From Burkholderia lata (GTDB lineage: Bacteria; Pseudomonadota; Gammaproteobacteria; Burkholderiales; Burkholderiaceae), in NCBI RefSeq assembly GCF_000012945.1, contig NC_007510.1, forward strand, positions 434,001 to 498,000: DNA of 64,000 nt. The letters run 5' to 3'. The notes beneath the pieces were generated by a model. The model did not search any database. It had not been told where the DNA came from and saw only the letters and a program-made list of their open reading frames with translations. Positions within the stretch are counted from its first letter, which is position 1; the number at the start of each line of letters is the position of its first letter. Shown one piece after another: positions 18,612-28,044 of this stretch. A program made the position numbers and the translations under genes.

Positions 18612-19532
18612 ATGGACGATTTCCTTTCCCCGCATCTGGCGCTGTTCGTCGACGTGGTCGACCAGCAGAGCTTCTCGGCGGCCGCGCGCCGGCTGGGTGT
18701 TGCCGCGTCGTCGGTCACGCGGCGCATCGACCGGCTCGAGACGCAGCTCGGCATCCGTCTCCTGCATCGCACCACGCATGCGCTGCGGCCGACCGAGGCC
18801 GGGCAGCTGCTGTACGGGCGCGCGACGCGGATGCTGGCCGAGCTGCGCGGCCTGCAGGAGGATCTGCACAGCCAGCACGCCGAGCCGAGCGGGCTGCTGC
18901 GCGTCGACTGCCCGGCGCCGTTCGGCCGCCGGCACCTGATGGCCGCGCTGGCCGCGTTCATGCAGCGTCATCCGGCGCTGCAGGTCGACCTGGTGCTGAC
19001 CGACAGCATGGTCGACCTGCAGGGCGCGCGGCTCGGCTCCGACGTCGATCTCGCGGTGCGCATCGGCCCGCTCGAGGACACGCGCTTCGTCGCGACCGTG
19101 CTGGCGCCGCAGCGGCGCGTGCTGTGCGCGAGCGCGGCGTATCTCGCGCGGCGCGGCGAGCCCGAGTCGCCCGACGCGCTTGCCGGCCACGACTGTCTCG
19201 CATGGCACGGTGCGCCGCCGCCCGGTGCGTGGCGCTTTGGCGAGCGCCGCCACGTGCCGGCGCAGCCGCGGTTTCGCAGCAATCATTCGGAAGCGTTGCT
19301 CGAAGCCGCGATCGACGGGCTCGGCCTCGCGCACCTGCCGACCTGGCTCGCGGGCGATGCGCTGCGCGACGGACGCTTGCGCGCGGTGCTGCCGGAGTTC
19401 GCGGCGGCGCCTGAGCCGGCGACGATCCACGTGTTGCGCCAGCAGGCGCGCGGCACCGCACGCGCGTCGCGGCTCGTCGCGTTCCTCGCGACGTGGTTCG
19501 CGCAACCGGCGTGGGATGCCGCGTGGGCATGA
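18612..19532 (+). CDS. LysR-family transcriptional regulator
   Basis: 306 residues. The N-terminal helix-turn-helix (LFVDVVDQQSFSAAARRLGVAASSVTRRIDRLE) is followed by a LysR substrate-binding domain. It resembles the DsdA/AaeR-like group of LysR proteins that often sit next to oxidoreductases. It is divergent from the gene at 17473-18450 and probably regulates it. The intergenic DNA has TTTG and CAAA half-sites 13 bp apart near 18540, a possible but weak LysR site. Confidence 0.9.
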   Translation: MDDFLSPHLALFVDVVDQQSFSAAARRLGVAASSVTRRIDRLETQLGIRLLHRTTHALRPTEAGQLLYGRATRMLAELRGLQEDLHSQHAEPSGLLRVDCPAPFGRRHLMAALAAFMQRHPALQVDLVLTDSMVDLQGARLGSDVDLAVRIGPLEDTRFVATVLAPQRRVLCASAAYLARRGEPESPDALAGHDCLAWHGAPPPGAWRFGERRHVPAQPRFRSNHSEALLEAAIDGLGLAHLPTWLAGDALRDGRLRAVLPEFAAAPEPATIHVLRQQARGTARASRLVAFLATWFAQPAWDAAWA

Positions 19533-19554
19533 CGGCGGGCGGGTGCCCGTGCCG

Positions 19555-19584
19555 AAAGAAAAAAGGGCCTCGCATGCGAGGCCC
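19555..19584 (-). terminator. Rho-independent terminator after the M1 aminopeptidase
   Basis: A perfect 20-base palindrome, GGGCCTCGCATGCGAGGCCC, covers 19565-19584. On the - strand it is followed by a T-rich run (complement of 19555-19564), so it terminates transcription of the aminopeptidase gene. The LysR gene converges from the other side. Confidence 0.8.
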
Positions 19585-19655
19585 GTCAAAGGTCGGAGAA
19601 GCCGGTACGCCGGCCGGCAGCCGCAGGCTGCGCGGCACCGGCCGGATGCGCACCG

Positions 19656-21824
19656 TTACTGCGTCACTACCTTGCGCGGCTTGAAGATGCCCTGGTATTG
19701 CAGTGCCGGGCGTTCCTTCGTCACCGGCTCGATGCCGCCGAAGGTCGGCGTCTGGCGCAGCTTCATCGCGGCCGGCGAAGCGACCGAGCCGATCGACGTC
19801 GAGCGCGACGCCGGCGCGAGGTTGTTCGCCACGAGCAGCGCGGCTTCGCTCTTCAGGTTCGCGAGCAGGACCGGATCGGTCGAGCCGTTGACCTGCGTGA
19901 GCAACCCGCTCCAGGCCGCATCGCTGTAGTTCACGACGTAGTAGTCGAGCCCGCTCGGGTCGGCGACCACGCCCGTGCAGCCGTCGACGCGCGTTTGCGT
20001 CTGCGTGTCCTTCAGCGCGAGCGTCGTGCGTTTCGCGAGACCCTGGCCGTACGCGAGCGTGATCGGCACCGTCCATTGCAGGCCCGGATACGCGTTCTTG
20101 TTCGGGAACGGCTGCTGCTTCAGCGTGATGACGGTCTGGTTCTTCGTCAGGTCGCACTGCGTGTCGAGCGAGATCAGCGGCACCCCGGTCTGACGGACAT
20201 AGCTGTCGCCGATCGCGCCGATCGCCTGGCCGCTTTCCTTCGACAGCGCATCCCACAGACGCTTCGGCGTGCCGTTGCCGAACGAGTAGTCGACCAGGTA
20301 CTGCTGCAGGCCCTTGCGCAGCGTCTGTTCGCCGAGATAGTTCTCGAGCGTCTTCAGCACGTGGCCGCCCTTGTCGTACGTGAACGCGCTGGCGCTCAGC
20401 ACGAAGTCGTTCGACGCCCAGCCGTTGAAGTTCGGTGCGACCGGGAACGCGTTCGGGCCGATGTCACGATTGATCACGCGGTACTTGTTCTTCACCTGGT
20501 CGAGCCAGCTGAACTCGTTGGGGAAGAACTGGATCGTCGTCTTCGTTTCGAAGAACGTCGCGAACGACTCGTTGAGCCATACGTTGTCCCACCAGTCGGT
20601 CGTGACGAGATCGCCGAACCACTGGTGCGCGACTTCGTGCGTCAGCACCTCGTTGCCGTAGTGCGACATCGGCTGGCCCGGCTGCGGCAGGATGTCGTCG
20701 GCGAACTCGAGGATCGACCCCCAGTTCTCCATCCCGCCGAAGTTCAGGTCCTTCTGCTCCTTGAACGCGTCGTTCGCGGCCACCGTGTCGAACTTCGTGA
20801 GCGGCAGCGCGATGCCCGTGTAGCGGTAGTAGAAGTCGAGCGCCTGCTTGGTGCGGTCCATCGCCGGCTTCGCCCAGTCGCTCATGCCCGGCGGCGTGAA
20901 CACGCGCAGGTGCAGGCCGCCCTTGCCGCCCGGCAGCGGGCTCGTGAAGTCGTCTTCATAGGTGTCGAACAGGCCGCCGCCGAAGAACAGCAGGTATGAC
21001 GGCATCGGCGGGGTCTTGTCGAACTGCACGAGCTTGTAGCCGCCGCCGATGTTGGTCGACGGCTTCTCGGCCGCGTTCGACACGACTCGCCAGCTCTGCG
21101 GCACTTCGGCCGTCACTTCATAGGTCGGGCGGAACGCCGGCTCGTCCCAGCCGGGGAACCACTGGCGCGACAGGTTGGTTTCGCCTTGCGTGAGGATCGC
21201 GCCGCTCGTCTTGCCGTCGGTGCCCTTCAGGTCGACGCGGAAGATGCCTTCCGCGGCCGAGCAGCCCGGATACGGATCGTCGCCGCAGCTGCCGCCGGTC
21301 TTCGCGACCGGATCGTCATACGACTTGAAGTTGATGATGCCCGACCATTCCATGTGCAGCGAATAGTTGCCCGGCGAGATCGTGCCGCTCACGGGGCGCA
21401 GCTGATAGAAGTCGCCCTTGTCCTGCGGCGTCGCGATCAGCTGGATGTTGCCCGGCTGCAGCGTGATGCGGCCGTTCGTGAACTTGATCCGGTGGCCGGC
21501 GATCACGATGTTGTTGACCGGCTTCAGCACCTTGATTTCGACGTCGGCGCGGCCGTCGAACGCGTTCAGCGCTTCGTTCGGGCGGAACCACAGCCGGTAG
21601 TTCACGGGTACCACGGTGTCCGGCAACTCGACAGGCGATACGCTCTTGTCGACATTGGATGCGCTTGGCGGCGCGGTGACGGTGGGCGACGAGCCCGAGT
21701 GCGGCGCGCCGGCGGAGCTGAGCGCGGACGCCGAGCCCACGCCGCCGTCGTCGCCACCGCAGCCCGCGAGCGCGAGTGCGGCGACGATCGGCAGATAACG
21801 CATCTTGCGAATATTGATCGACAT
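19656..21824 (-). CDS. M1-family zinc aminopeptidase, lipoprotein
   Basis: 722 residues. The N-terminus has a lipoprotein signal with lipobox LAGC (residues ~19-22), so the enzyme should be anchored in the outer or inner membrane facing the periplasm. A Gly/Ser/Pro-rich linker follows. The zinc site HEVAH is at residues 396-400 with Glu419 as third ligand (HExxH-18-E), and GGMENWGS supplies the exopeptidase motif. The family removes N-terminal residues from peptides, so this enzyme probably works on periplasmic or exported peptides. It has its own terminator at 19555-19584. Confidence 0.93.
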   Translation of the reverse strand: MSINIRKMRYLPIVAALALAGCGGDDGGVGSASALSSAGAPHSGSSPTVTAPPSASNVDKSVSPVELPDTVVPVNYRLWFRPNEALNAFDGRADVEIKVLKPVNNIVIAGHRIKFTNGRITLQPGNIQLIATPQDKGDFYQLRPVSGTISPGNYSLHMEWSGIINFKSYDDPVAKTGGSCGDDPYPGCSAAEGIFRVDLKGTDGKTSGAILTQGETNLSRQWFPGWDEPAFRPTYEVTAEVPQSWRVVSNAAEKPSTNIGGGYKLVQFDKTPPMPSYLLFFGGGLFDTYEDDFTSPLPGGKGGLHLRVFTPPGMSDWAKPAMDRTKQALDFYYRYTGIALPLTKFDTVAANDAFKEQKDLNFGGMENWGSILEFADDILPQPGQPMSHYGNEVLTHEVAHQWFGDLVTTDWWDNVWLNESFATFFETKTTIQFFPNEFSWLDQVKNKYRVINRDIGPNAFPVAPNFNGWASNDFVLSASAFTYDKGGHVLKTLENYLGEQTLRKGLQQYLVDYSFGNGTPKRLWDALSKESGQAIGAIGDSYVRQTGVPLISLDTQCDLTKNQTVITLKQQPFPNKNAYPGLQWTVPITLAYGQGLAKRTTLALKDTQTQTRVDGCTGVVADPSGLDYYVVNYSDAAWSGLLTQVNGSTDPVLLANLKSEAALLVANNLAPASRSTSIGSVASPAAMKLRQTPTFGGIEPVTKERPALQYQGIFKPRKVVTQ

Positions 21825-22466
21825 GACTGAAACCTCGATTGTTGAAAGAATCGTTCAGTGCTGCGAAAACGCCGGCAAAAACAATCCCCTCGCCGTTAAT
21901 CAACAGCGATGAAAATGCCAATGACGGATTATTCGAAAAGACGGCGGCCGACTACGTGAATGTAATCATGGTTTACTGCCCCCTCTGGATTTCCGGATGT
22001 CGGTTAACTTGCCGGTTCAAAATGGCCGGGCGCGTGTTGTACTGAATTGATTTCGCGCGCACGACACGGAGCCGCACGCCCTGAGTGGGCGCGCTTTTCC
22101 CTTGAACAGACGACCTACAGGGCTGGCCGGGCCTGGTCGCAGGATGGCCGGAAGGCGTGTCGCCATTCCGTAAAAACACCGTCATGCGGCTTCAAGGTTT
22201 GTCGGCTTGCTCGAAGGATGCGTAAATATACTTGATGGTTTTAGGTAAAGGAAACGAAAAATTTAGAAATTGCATCTATTGAATTCACAGTGCTTCATTG
22301 AATGCTGGAAAGCATTAATGCGCTTTTCGTTTGACTGTTATTTTCGTAGTTTTAATCTATTAACGATCTCGCGTGGCGGCGAAAACTACGAAACCCGGCG
22401 TACGGAGGCATGCTCGGTACAATGCAGCGACGATCCGCTCACCGATTGCCGCGAGGAGGTTCTCCC
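21825..22466. other. Long divergent intergenic region
   Basis: 640 bases without a convincing gene, between the aminopeptidase (-) and the lipoprotein (+). The part 22230-22370 is strikingly AT-rich. It holds the inverted repeat AATGCT-GGAA-AGCATT (22301-22316) overlapping the palindrome GCATTAATGC (22312-22321), just upstream of a candidate promoter. Short open frames here have no ribosome sites or family likeness. Confidence 0.5.
22331..22358 (+). promoter_or_regulatory. Candidate sigma-70 promoter of the WHy lipoprotein gene
   Basis: TTGACT (22331-22336), a 16-bp spacer, and TAATCT (22353-22358) form a reasonable promoter about 110 bases before the ATG at 22467. The inverted repeat at 22301-22321 lies directly upstream and could be a regulator site. 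Prediction by eye only. Confidence 0.4.
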
Positions 22467-22961
22467 ATGCCACGAGCCCTGTTCCGTATCGCGCCGCTGC
22501 GCGCCGTGCTGCTGCTGTTCGCTGCCGTGCTCCTGCTCGGCGGTTGCGCGGGGCTGACGCGCGACCCGGTGAACGTGACGGTCGCCGGGCTCGACCCGCT
22601 CGTCGGGCAGGGCCTCGAGATGCGTTTCAGCCTGAAGCTGCGCGTGCAGAACCCGAACGACGCGCCGATCGAATACGACGGCATCTCGGTCGCACTCGAC
22701 CTGAACGGCACGCCGTTCGCGAGCGGCGTCAGCGACCGCTCGGGCACCGTGCCGCGTTTCGGCGAGGCCGTGCTCGACGTGCCGGTTTCCGTGTCGGCCT
22801 TCGCCGCCGCGCGGCAGGCGTGGAACCTGCCCGGCGCGGCCGCGAACGGCGAGCTGCCGTATGCGCTGCGCGGGCGGCTCGCGGGCGGCGTGCTCGGCAC
22901 TGTCCACTTCAACGATGCCGGCACGCTGCGCCTGCCCGCGATGCCGGGGTGGGGCGGCTGA
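22467..22961 (+). CDS. LEA14/WHy-domain lipoprotein
   Basis: 164 residues from ATG 22467, with GAGGAGG upstream. The signal peptide ends in the lipobox LGGC, so it is a lipoprotein. The rest is a single WHy/LEA type 2 domain (VNVTVAGLDPL, RFSLKLRVQNPNDAPIEYDG, LDLNGTPFASG), a small beta sandwich. In plants such proteins link to desiccation; the bacterial lipoproteins are envelope proteins of unknown function. Confidence 0.87.
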   Translation: MPRALFRIAPLRAVLLLFAAVLLLGGCAGLTRDPVNVTVAGLDPLVGQGLEMRFSLKLRVQNPNDAPIEYDGISVALDLNGTPFASGVSDRSGTVPRFGEAVLDVPVSVSAFAAARQAWNLPGAAANGELPYALRGRLAGGVLGTVHFNDAGTLRLPAMPGWGG

Positions 22962-23100
22962 GCCGGGCGGGCGCGGCGGCGCGTGGCGCGGGCCGCCGCC
23001 CCGCGCTTTGCCGCGCGGGCAAAGCGCGGTATGGTGTGAGCCGCGCGGCGCCCGAAATACGGTCGCGCCGCCCGTTGAAGCCAACCGTAACCGAGTTCGC

Positions 23101-24234
23101 GTGACCGATTTCCCTGTTTTCCACTGGACCGACGCCGACGGCGCCGATCATGCCGTGCACTGGCGCTCCGAAGCCGGCGTGCAACCGCCGAAGCGCGCGG
23201 TGCCCGCCGACGACCGCCTCACCGCCGACGCGGCCTACCGCCTTGCCTGCGAGGGCACCGCGCTCGTCTGGCAGGGCGACTTCCAGAATGCGCGCCAGCT
23301 CGTGCAGGCGATGGCGCGCCGTGTCGAACGCAAGCCGAAGAAGGCGAAAGCCGCGGCCGGCGTCGACGCATTCAATCTGCATCGTCTCGCGCAGTCGCAG
23401 CGTGCCCGCACGCTCGGCATGCTGCTGATCCCACTCGATGCCGACTACACGATCCCGCTGCGCCGCGCGCCTGATGTGCGTGCCGCATGCGAAGAGGCGT
23501 ACGGGCCCGGCGGCGCGCCGTCGGTCGTGTCGTTGCGCGAACTGCTCGGCCTCGTCGGCGCGCATGAATGGCGCAAGAAGGGCGTGCCGATCCCGGCGCT
23601 CGGCGGCGCGCCGATCCATCCGCACTACGGCGTGTTCTCGCCGGTGCGCGGCGAATACGTCGAACTCGTCGCGCGCGCGCCGCTGCCGGCAACATCGCTC
23701 GCGTTCGACATCGGCACGGGCACCGGCGTGCTGGCGGCCGTGCTTGCGTCGCGCGGCGTCGAGCGTGTCGTCGCGACCGACCAGGACGCACGGGCGCTCG
23801 CCTGTGCGCGCGAGAACGTCGAACGGCTGGGCCACGCGAATCGCGTCGAAGTCGTCGAGGCCGATCTGTTCCCGGCCGGCCGTGCGCCGCTCGTGGTCTG
23901 CAACCCGCCGTGGGTGCCGGCTCGACCGAGCGCACCGATCGAATACGCGGTCTACGATCCGGACAGCCGCATGCTGCGCGGCTTCCTCACGGGGCTCGCC
24001 GCGCACCTTGAACCGGGCGGCGAGGGCTGGCTGATCCTGTCCGATTTCGCCGAGCATCTCGGCCTGCGGCCGCGCGACACGCTGCTGCAATGGATCGACG
24101 AAGCCGGCCTCGTCGTGCTTGGCCGCGACGATATCCGCCCCGCGCATCCGAAGGCGATGGACGCCGACGATCCGCTGCACGCGGCACGCCAGGCCGAGGT
24201 CACGTCGCTCTGGCGGCTCGGCGCACGCGCCTGA
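23101..24234 (+). CDS. SAM-dependent methyltransferase with NPPW motif
   Basis: 377 residues from GTG 23101 (MTDFPVFHWTDADG); the longer frame overlaps the end of the lipoprotein region and is not family-like. Motif I is LAFDIGTGTGVLAAVLA, the acidic loop VVATDQDARAL, and the catalytic-type NPPW is in LVVCNPPWVPARPS. NPPW/NPPY enzymes modify amide or exocyclic nitrogens, as in glutamine or adenine N-methylation. The first ~190 residues are a separate domain that may recognise the substrate. Target unknown. Confidence 0.85.
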   Translation: MTDFPVFHWTDADGADHAVHWRSEAGVQPPKRAVPADDRLTADAAYRLACEGTALVWQGDFQNARQLVQAMARRVERKPKKAKAAAGVDAFNLHRLAQSQRARTLGMLLIPLDADYTIPLRRAPDVRAACEEAYGPGGAPSVVSLRELLGLVGAHEWRKKGVPIPALGGAPIHPHYGVFSPVRGEYVELVARAPLPATSLAFDIGTGTGVLAAVLASRGVERVVATDQDARALACARENVERLGHANRVEVVEADLFPAGRAPLVVCNPPWVPARPSAPIEYAVYDPDSRMLRGFLTGLAAHLEPGGEGWLILSDFAEHLGLRPRDTLLQWIDEAGLVVLGRDDIRPAHPKAMDADDPLHAARQAEVTSLWRLGARA

Positions 24235-24323
24235 CCGTGCATTTTCGGTAAACTATCGCCATTCCTCACGAATTCCCGCCGCCGGGCCGTGGTCGACCGA
24301 CCGTGGCCCGGCGCCGCTTCACG

Positions 24324-25211
24324 ATGTCGAACAAGACCCACGAAATCCGCCCGGAGCAGTCCGTCGAGCTGCTGAAGGAACTGCACATCCTCACCCGCGA
24401 CGGGAAGCTGAACCAGGACAGCCGCCGCAAGCTGAAGCAGGTCTATCACCTGTTCCAGTTCATCGAGCCGCTGCTGGCCGGCGTGCAGGCCGACAAAAGC
24501 AACGTGACGCTCGTCGATCACGGTGCCGGCAAGTCGTATCTCGGCTTCATCCTGTACGACCTGTTCTTCAAGCAGCAGCCGGGGCACGGCACGCCGGCGT
24601 TCGCGTCGCACGTGTACGGGATCGAGACCCGCGAGGAGCTCGTCACGCGCTCGGCCGAGCTTGCCGCGCGGCTCGGGTTCGGCGGCATGTCGTTCCTGAA
24701 CCTGTCGGTTGCCGATTCGATCACGTCGCCGAAACTGCCTGAGACGGTCGACGTCGTCACCGCGCTGCACGCGTGCGACACGGCGACCGACGACGCGATC
24801 CGCTTCGCGCTCGCGAAGCGCGCGCAGCACATCGTGCTGGTGCCGTGCTGCCAGGCGGAAGTCGCGGGCGTGCTGCGCAAGAACAAGGGCAAGTCGCTCG
24901 CGAACGCGCTGACGGAAGTGTGGCGGCATCCGCTGCATACGCGCGAATTCGGCAGCCAGATCACCAACGTGCTGCGCTGCCTGCAGCTCGAAGCGCACGG
25001 CTACCAGGTCAGCGTGACCGAACTGGTCGGCTGGGAGCATTCGATGAAGAACGAGCTGATCATCGCGCAGTACAAGAACCTCCCGCGCCGGCGGCCCGGC
25101 GAGCGGTTGAACGAGATCCTCGGGATGTTCGGGCTTGCCGAGCTGAACGCACGATTTTTCGTGCCGGAAGCGGCGGCGGGCGACGAGGCCGTCGAACCGG
25201 CCGCTAGCTGA
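24324..25211 (+). CDS. SAM-dependent methyltransferase-like protein
   Basis: 295 residues from ATG 24324 (MSNKTHEIRPEQS). VTLVDHGAGKSYLGFILYDL matches motif I of the Methyltransf_32 group, in which the glycine-rich loop reads DxGxGKG/S. VVTALHACDTATDDAI and VLVPCCQAE, with two adjacent cysteines, are also typical of that group. Relatives include tRNA- and glutathione-S-transferase-linked methyltransferases, but the substrate is not assigned. It lies 89 bp after another methyltransferase gene on the same strand. Confidence 0.8.
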   Translation: MSNKTHEIRPEQSVELLKELHILTRDGKLNQDSRRKLKQVYHLFQFIEPLLAGVQADKSNVTLVDHGAGKSYLGFILYDLFFKQQPGHGTPAFASHVYGIETREELVTRSAELAARLGFGGMSFLNLSVADSITSPKLPETVDVVTALHACDTATDDAIRFALAKRAQHIVLVPCCQAEVAGVLRKNKGKSLANALTEVWRHPLHTREFGSQITNVLRCLQLEAHGYQVSVTELVGWEHSMKNELIIAQYKNLPRRRPGERLNEILGMFGLAELNARFFVPEAAAGDEAVEPAAS

Positions 25212-25243
25212 CCGACACGCGGGAGGGCGCGTCGCACTCGCCG

Positions 25244-25278
25244 CGCCGCACGCCGCACGCCGCACGCCGCACGCCGCA
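25244..25278. repeat. Five tandem copies of a 7-bp unit
   Basis: CGCCGCA is repeated five times without change at 25244-25278, in the gap between two convergent genes. The unit is not a multiple of three and is outside any gene. It may vary in copy number by slippage. Confidence 0.85.
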
Positions 25279-25292
25279 CGTTGCGCGGCGCG

Positions 25293-25865
25293 TCAGACGT
25301 CGTCGCCCGGCCGGCGCATCCATTCGCGCCAGCCGTCGTGACCGAGGCGGCGCAGCGTTTCCTGATTCTTTTCGTAGATCGCGGACGCGTCCGGGAACGC
25401 GTCGACCGCGCGCGCGATGCTGTCTTCGCGCAGCAGGTGCAGGATCGGATACGGCGCGCGGTTCGTGTAGTTCTCGATGTCGTCGGGCTCGCTGCCTTCG
25501 AACCGGTAGTCCGGATGGAAGCTCGCGATCTGCAGCACGCCGTCGAGCCGTAGTTGCCGCACCAGCCGGTCGGCAAAGAACAGCGCATCGTTGTAGTCGA
25601 TGAAATCGGCGAACGCATGCGGGAAGATCACGAGCGTCGTGTCGACCTGCTGCGGGTCCGCCGCGTCGAGCGCGCGCAGCTCCGTTTCGAGTTCGGCGAG
25701 CGCGTCTTCCAGCGTCGTCGCTTCGCTGATCGCGTAGCGCACCTGTTCCTTCACATAGACGCTTTTCGCGAACGGGCACAGATTGAGCCCGATCACCGCG
25801 CGCGCGAGCCAGTGCCGCGTGGCGGCGAGGATGTCGTCGTGCGATTCGGGGCGGGTGTCGGTCAT
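25293..25865 (-). CDS. DUF1415-family protein
   Basis: 190 residues from ATG 25865. Family features are HWLARAVIGLNLCPFAKSVY near the N-terminus with a conserved cysteine, LVIFPHAFADFIDYND in the middle, and YPILHLLREDSI towards the end. It has no signal peptide or membrane segment. DUF1415 proteins are common in proteobacteria and their function is unknown. It is downstream of the TetR gene by 55 bp, possibly on the same transcript. Confidence 0.88.
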   Translation of the reverse strand: MTDTRPESHDDILAATRHWLARAVIGLNLCPFAKSVYVKEQVRYAISEATTLEDALAELETELRALDAADPQQVDTTLVIFPHAFADFIDYNDALFFADRLVRQLRLDGVLQIASFHPDYRFEGSEPDDIENYTNRAPYPILHLLREDSIARAVDAFPDASAIYEKNQETLRRLGHDGWREWMRRPGDDV

Positions 25866-25920
25866 CGTGAAACCAGTCGGGCGGAAGGGCGGCGAGGGCC
25901 GCATTGTAGCGGGCGCGCCG

Positions 25921-26541
25921 TCACGCGCAGGCGGCTTCGATCAACTGCGTGACGAGCGCGGGCGCGACGCCGATCGGCGTTTCACCGTGCCGATAGGTCT
26001 GGCTGGCCGCGTAGATGCCTTCGATCACCAGCGCGAGCGAGTCGGCGAGCACCTGCGGCTGCCGCGCACCGGCGTCTTCGCACAGTGCGACGAGCCGCTT
26101 CATCAGCTGTTCCTTGTTCTGCGCGACGCGCTCGCGCGCCGGGTGCGACGCATCCGGGAATTCGGCTGCGACGTTGACGAACGGGCAGCCGCGGTAATCC
26201 TTCTGCGTCGCGCGCTCGGCGAGATCGACGAAATACTGGATCAGCTGCGCTTTCGGCTGACCCGGGTGCTTCGCGACGCTCGTGTTGAAGCGGTCGAAGA
26301 AGCACGCATCCATCCGCTCCAGGTACGCGAGGATCAGCTCGTCCTTCGACGAGAACTGGCGGTACAGGCTCATCTTGTTGACGCCCGCACGCTCCACGAC
26401 CGCCTCGACGCCCACCGTCCGCACCCCTTCCTTGTAAAACAGCTCTTCGGCGGCGCGTAGCAGGTGCTCCTGCGCGGTGGCGCCGTCGATCGGCCGGCGC
26501 GTGCGGCGCGCCGGCGGTTTGGCGATCTCGATGCCCGACAT
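25921..26541 (-). CDS. TetR-family transcriptional repressor
   Basis: 206 residues from ATG 26541, which has GAGGG five bases upstream; an ATG at 26559 lacks such a site. The helix-turn-helix is EHLLRAAEELFYKEGVRTVGVEAVVERAGVNKMSLYRQFSSKDEL. The C-terminal ligand domain has KDYRGCPFVNVAAEF, seen in the YxaF/LmrA-like TetR group. It is divergent from an MFS transporter, and an inverted repeat between them (26578-26625) is a likely operator, so it probably represses itself and the transporter until a ligand binds. Confidence 0.92.
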   Translation of the reverse strand: MSGIEIAKPPARRTRRPIDGATAQEHLLRAAEELFYKEGVRTVGVEAVVERAGVNKMSLYRQFSSKDELILAYLERMDACFFDRFNTSVAKHPGQPKAQLIQYFVDLAERATQKDYRGCPFVNVAAEFPDASHPARERVAQNKEQLMKRLVALCEDAGARQPQVLADSLALVIEGIYAASQTYRHGETPIGVAPALVTQLIEAACA

Positions 26542-26577
26542 GATGACCCTCGACTGCATATTGGATTGCTTGACATG

Positions 26578-26625
26578 TTACCGATTGGTCACTACGATCG
26601 CAACACACTTGTGACCGGTCGGTAA
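26578..26625. promoter_or_regulatory. Probable TetR operator, inverted repeats
   Basis: TTACCGATTGGTCAC (26578-26592) and GTGACCGGTCGGTAA (26611-26625) match as an inverted repeat at 13 of 15 positions, and each arm resembles known TetR-family sites (TTACCGAxxGGTAA). They lie just before the TetR start and upstream of the MFS gene, so one regulator could control both. Confidence 0.75.
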
Positions 26626-26760
26626 CAATGCCGAACGGATCGACAGACAAATGCCACGCATCGGCCCGGGTCAGCCGATGCAGCGTGCGGCGGAGGTGGC
26701 CTGGCAGGGCGGGCGGCGCGGGTGCGGAGGCACCGGAGCCGCCAACTGGAGAACGCGAAG

Positions 26761-28044
26761 ATGAACTGGGCAGTGACACGAATCGGCGGGCGCTTCCACT
26801 ACGGATGGCTCGCGGCGGCGGTGGTATTCCTGATCCTGCTGGCGGCGGCCGGCACGCGCGCGACGCCGAGCGTGCTGATGGTGCCGCTCGAACGCGAGCT
26901 TGGCTGGAGCCGCGCGACGATTTCGCTGGCGATTTCGGTGAACATCGCGCTGTACGGACTGACGGGTCCGTTCGCGGCCGCCGCCATGCAGCGCTTCGGG
27001 CTGCGCCCGACGATCCTCACCGCGCTCGTGACGATGTGCGCGGGCGTCGCGCTGTCGTCGATGATGACGCAGAGCTGGCAGATGGTGGTGATCTGGGGCC
27101 TGATGGTCGGCTGCTCGTCGGGCGTCGTCGCGCTGACGCTGTCCGCGACCTTCGTCACGCGCTGGTTCCATGCGCGGCGCGGCCTGATCATGGGCATCCT
27201 GACCGCGAGCACGGCCACCGGCCAGCTCGTGTTCCTGCCGATGCTCGCGGCGATCGCGCAGCACCACGGCTGGCGGCCGGTCGTGCTGGTCGTGGCGGCG
27301 GCCGCCGCGATCGTGATTCCGCTCGTGGCGTTCCTGCTGCCCGAGCGGCCGGCCGACCTGCAGCTGCGCCCGTACGGCGAGCCGGCCGATGCGCCGCCGG
27401 CGCCCGAGGCGACGAAGGAGAACCCGCTCGCGGTCGCGTTCCGTACGCTGCTGACCGCGAGCCGTTCGCGCGATTTCTGGCTGCTGTTCTTCAGCTTCTT
27501 CATCTGCGGTGCGAGCACCAACGGTTATGTCGGCACGCACCTGATCGCGATGTGCAGCGACTACGGGATGACCGAAGTGCAGGGCGCATCGCTGCTCGCG
27601 GCGATGGGGGTGTTCGACCTGTTCGGCACGACGCTGTCGGGCTGGCTGTCCGACCGTTACGACAATCGCGTGCTGCTGTTCTGGTACTACGGGCTGCGCG
27701 GGCTGTCGCTGATCTACCTGCCGCACGCGTTCGGGATCGATTTCTTCGGGCTGCCGCTGTTCGCGATGTTCTACGGGCTCGACTGGATCGCGACCGTGCC
27801 GCCGACGGTGCGCCTCGCGACCGACGTGTTCGGCAAGGCCGCGGCGCCGGTCGTATTCGGCTGGATCGTCGCCGGCCACCAGCTCGGCGCGGCGTTCGCG
27901 GCGCTCGGCGCGGGGCTGCTGCGTGCGAGTCTCGGCACTTACACGATCGCGTCGATGATCTCGGGCGGGTTGTGCATCATCGGTGCGCTGATCGTGCTGC
28001 GGATCAACCGCGGCCCGTCGCGCGCAGCCGCGCAGGCGGCCTGA
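26761..28044 (+). CDS. MFS transporter (OFA/monocarboxylate-like)
   Basis: 427 residues from ATG 26761, with GGAG upstream. Twelve hydrophobic segments are visible. The starting motif GGRFHYGWLAAAVVFLILL and ATPSVLMVPLERELGWSRATIS are typical of the monocarboxylate/oxalate branch of MFS. A central loop (residues ~200-225) separates the two halves. It probably sits in the inner membrane and exports or imports an organic acid or drug under control of the divergent TetR protein. The substrate is unknown. Confidence 0.88.
   Translation: MNWAVTRIGGRFHYGWLAAAVVFLILLAAAGTRATPSVLMVPLERELGWSRATISLAISVNIALYGLTGPFAAAAMQRFGLRPTILTALVTMCAGVALSSMMTQSWQMVVIWGLMVGCSSGVVALTLSATFVTRWFHARRGLIMGILTASTATGQLVFLPMLAAIAQHHGWRPVVLVVAAAAAIVIPLVAFLLPERPADLQLRPYGEPADAPPAPEATKENPLAVAFRTLLTASRSRDFWLLFFSFFICGASTNGYVGTHLIAMCSDYGMTEVQGASLLAAMGVFDLFGTTLSGWLSDRYDNRVLLFWYYGLRGLSLIYLPHAFGIDFFGLPLFAMFYGLDWIATVPPTVRLATDVFGKAAAPVVFGWIVAGHQLGAAFAALGAGLLRASLGTYTIASMISGGLCIIGALIVLRINRGPSRAAAQAA

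Noticed and set aside
19565..19584. Perfect 20-base palindrome as a regulator site
   Set aside because: Followed by a T-rich run on the - strand after a gene end; a terminator explains it.
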